A DNA stretch of 64,000 bases from Folioceros fuciformis (taxonomy: Eukaryota; Anthocerotophyta; Anthocerotopsida; Anthocerotales): positions 45,900 to 109,899 of the forward strand of contig JBNGIO010006248.1 of assembly GCA_049999805.1 (NCBI GenBank), read 5' to 3'. Below, one piece after another: positions 63,919 through 64,000 of the stretch. Made by a program: the position numbers and the translations under genes. Within the stretch, counting starts at the first letter, position 1; each line of letters opens with the position of its first letter. The notes under the pieces are model-generated. The model made no database searches. It saw only the letters and a list, made by a program, of their open reading frames with translations, and was not told the origin of the DNA.

Positions 63919-64000
63919 CTCTGTACCCCCGGTAATCTCTGCAAGAACTTGTCACTTTTAGTTGTGACGATGCTAACCGTCCATCACCATCATCCCAATA

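Overview
The window comes from a nuclear plant genome. Genes are interrupted by many short GT-AG introns (mostly 60-150 bp), several products are plant-specific (S1FA, SRR1, NIK/CIK-type receptor kinase, plastid-type alpha-amylase, plant-type MED7), and there are TTTAGGG-like blocks and plant copia, gypsy and Mutator remnants. Compact genes, head-to-head pairs and a propionyl-CoA carboxylase subunit (a pathway not used by seed plants) favour a non-seed land plant (bryophyte or lycophyte). I cannot name the species.

Layout. 1-2.45 kb is gene-free and repeat-rich: a 36-bp minisatellite, telomere-like blocks and an AGCTA microsatellite. 2.48-37.7 kb is a dense housekeeping segment: receptor kinase (-), S1FA (-), plastid tryptophan synthase alpha (-), SRR1 (-), small SEL1-like protein (-), propionyl-CoA carboxylase alpha (+), signal peptidase subunit SPC3 (-), MED7 (+), F-box protein (+), queuosine salvage enzyme (-), alpha-amylase (-), an unidentified gene fragment (-), splicing factor MFAP1 (-), UFM1 (-), RsmH-type rRNA methyltransferase (+), a hypothetical ORF (+) and a GH47 alpha-mannosidase (-). 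Three head-to-head pairs share intergenic spaces under 300 bp. 38.2-54.2 kb is an AT-rich, transposon-rich island: gag-like fragments with an inverted repeat, a truncated copia element, a broken Mutator-like transposase, a gypsy fragment, four 100-N gaps and two tandem secreted DUF26 (Gnk2-like) genes. An intact PRMT1-type arginine methyltransferase lies inside this island. 55.7-64 kb returns to genes: a KCC-type cation-chloride cotransporter (+), a TMEM70-like protein (+) and an unrecognised coiled-coil/zinc-finger protein (-).

The genes do not form one pathway; this is ordinary eukaryotic gene order. I spliced the genes by hand from sequence. For most of them every intron phase closes and the total is a whole number of codons, which makes the models strong. 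The exceptions are the receptor kinase (one phase conflict) and the fragments. No tRNA, rRNA or CRISPR array was recognised. I found no convincing new multi-gene system. The most unusual items are the UFM1 start codon split by an intron, PCCA in a plant with an in-frame GC-AG intron, an N-terminally short MED7, the DUF26 pair with altered cysteine spacing, and the unrecognised 557-residue protein.
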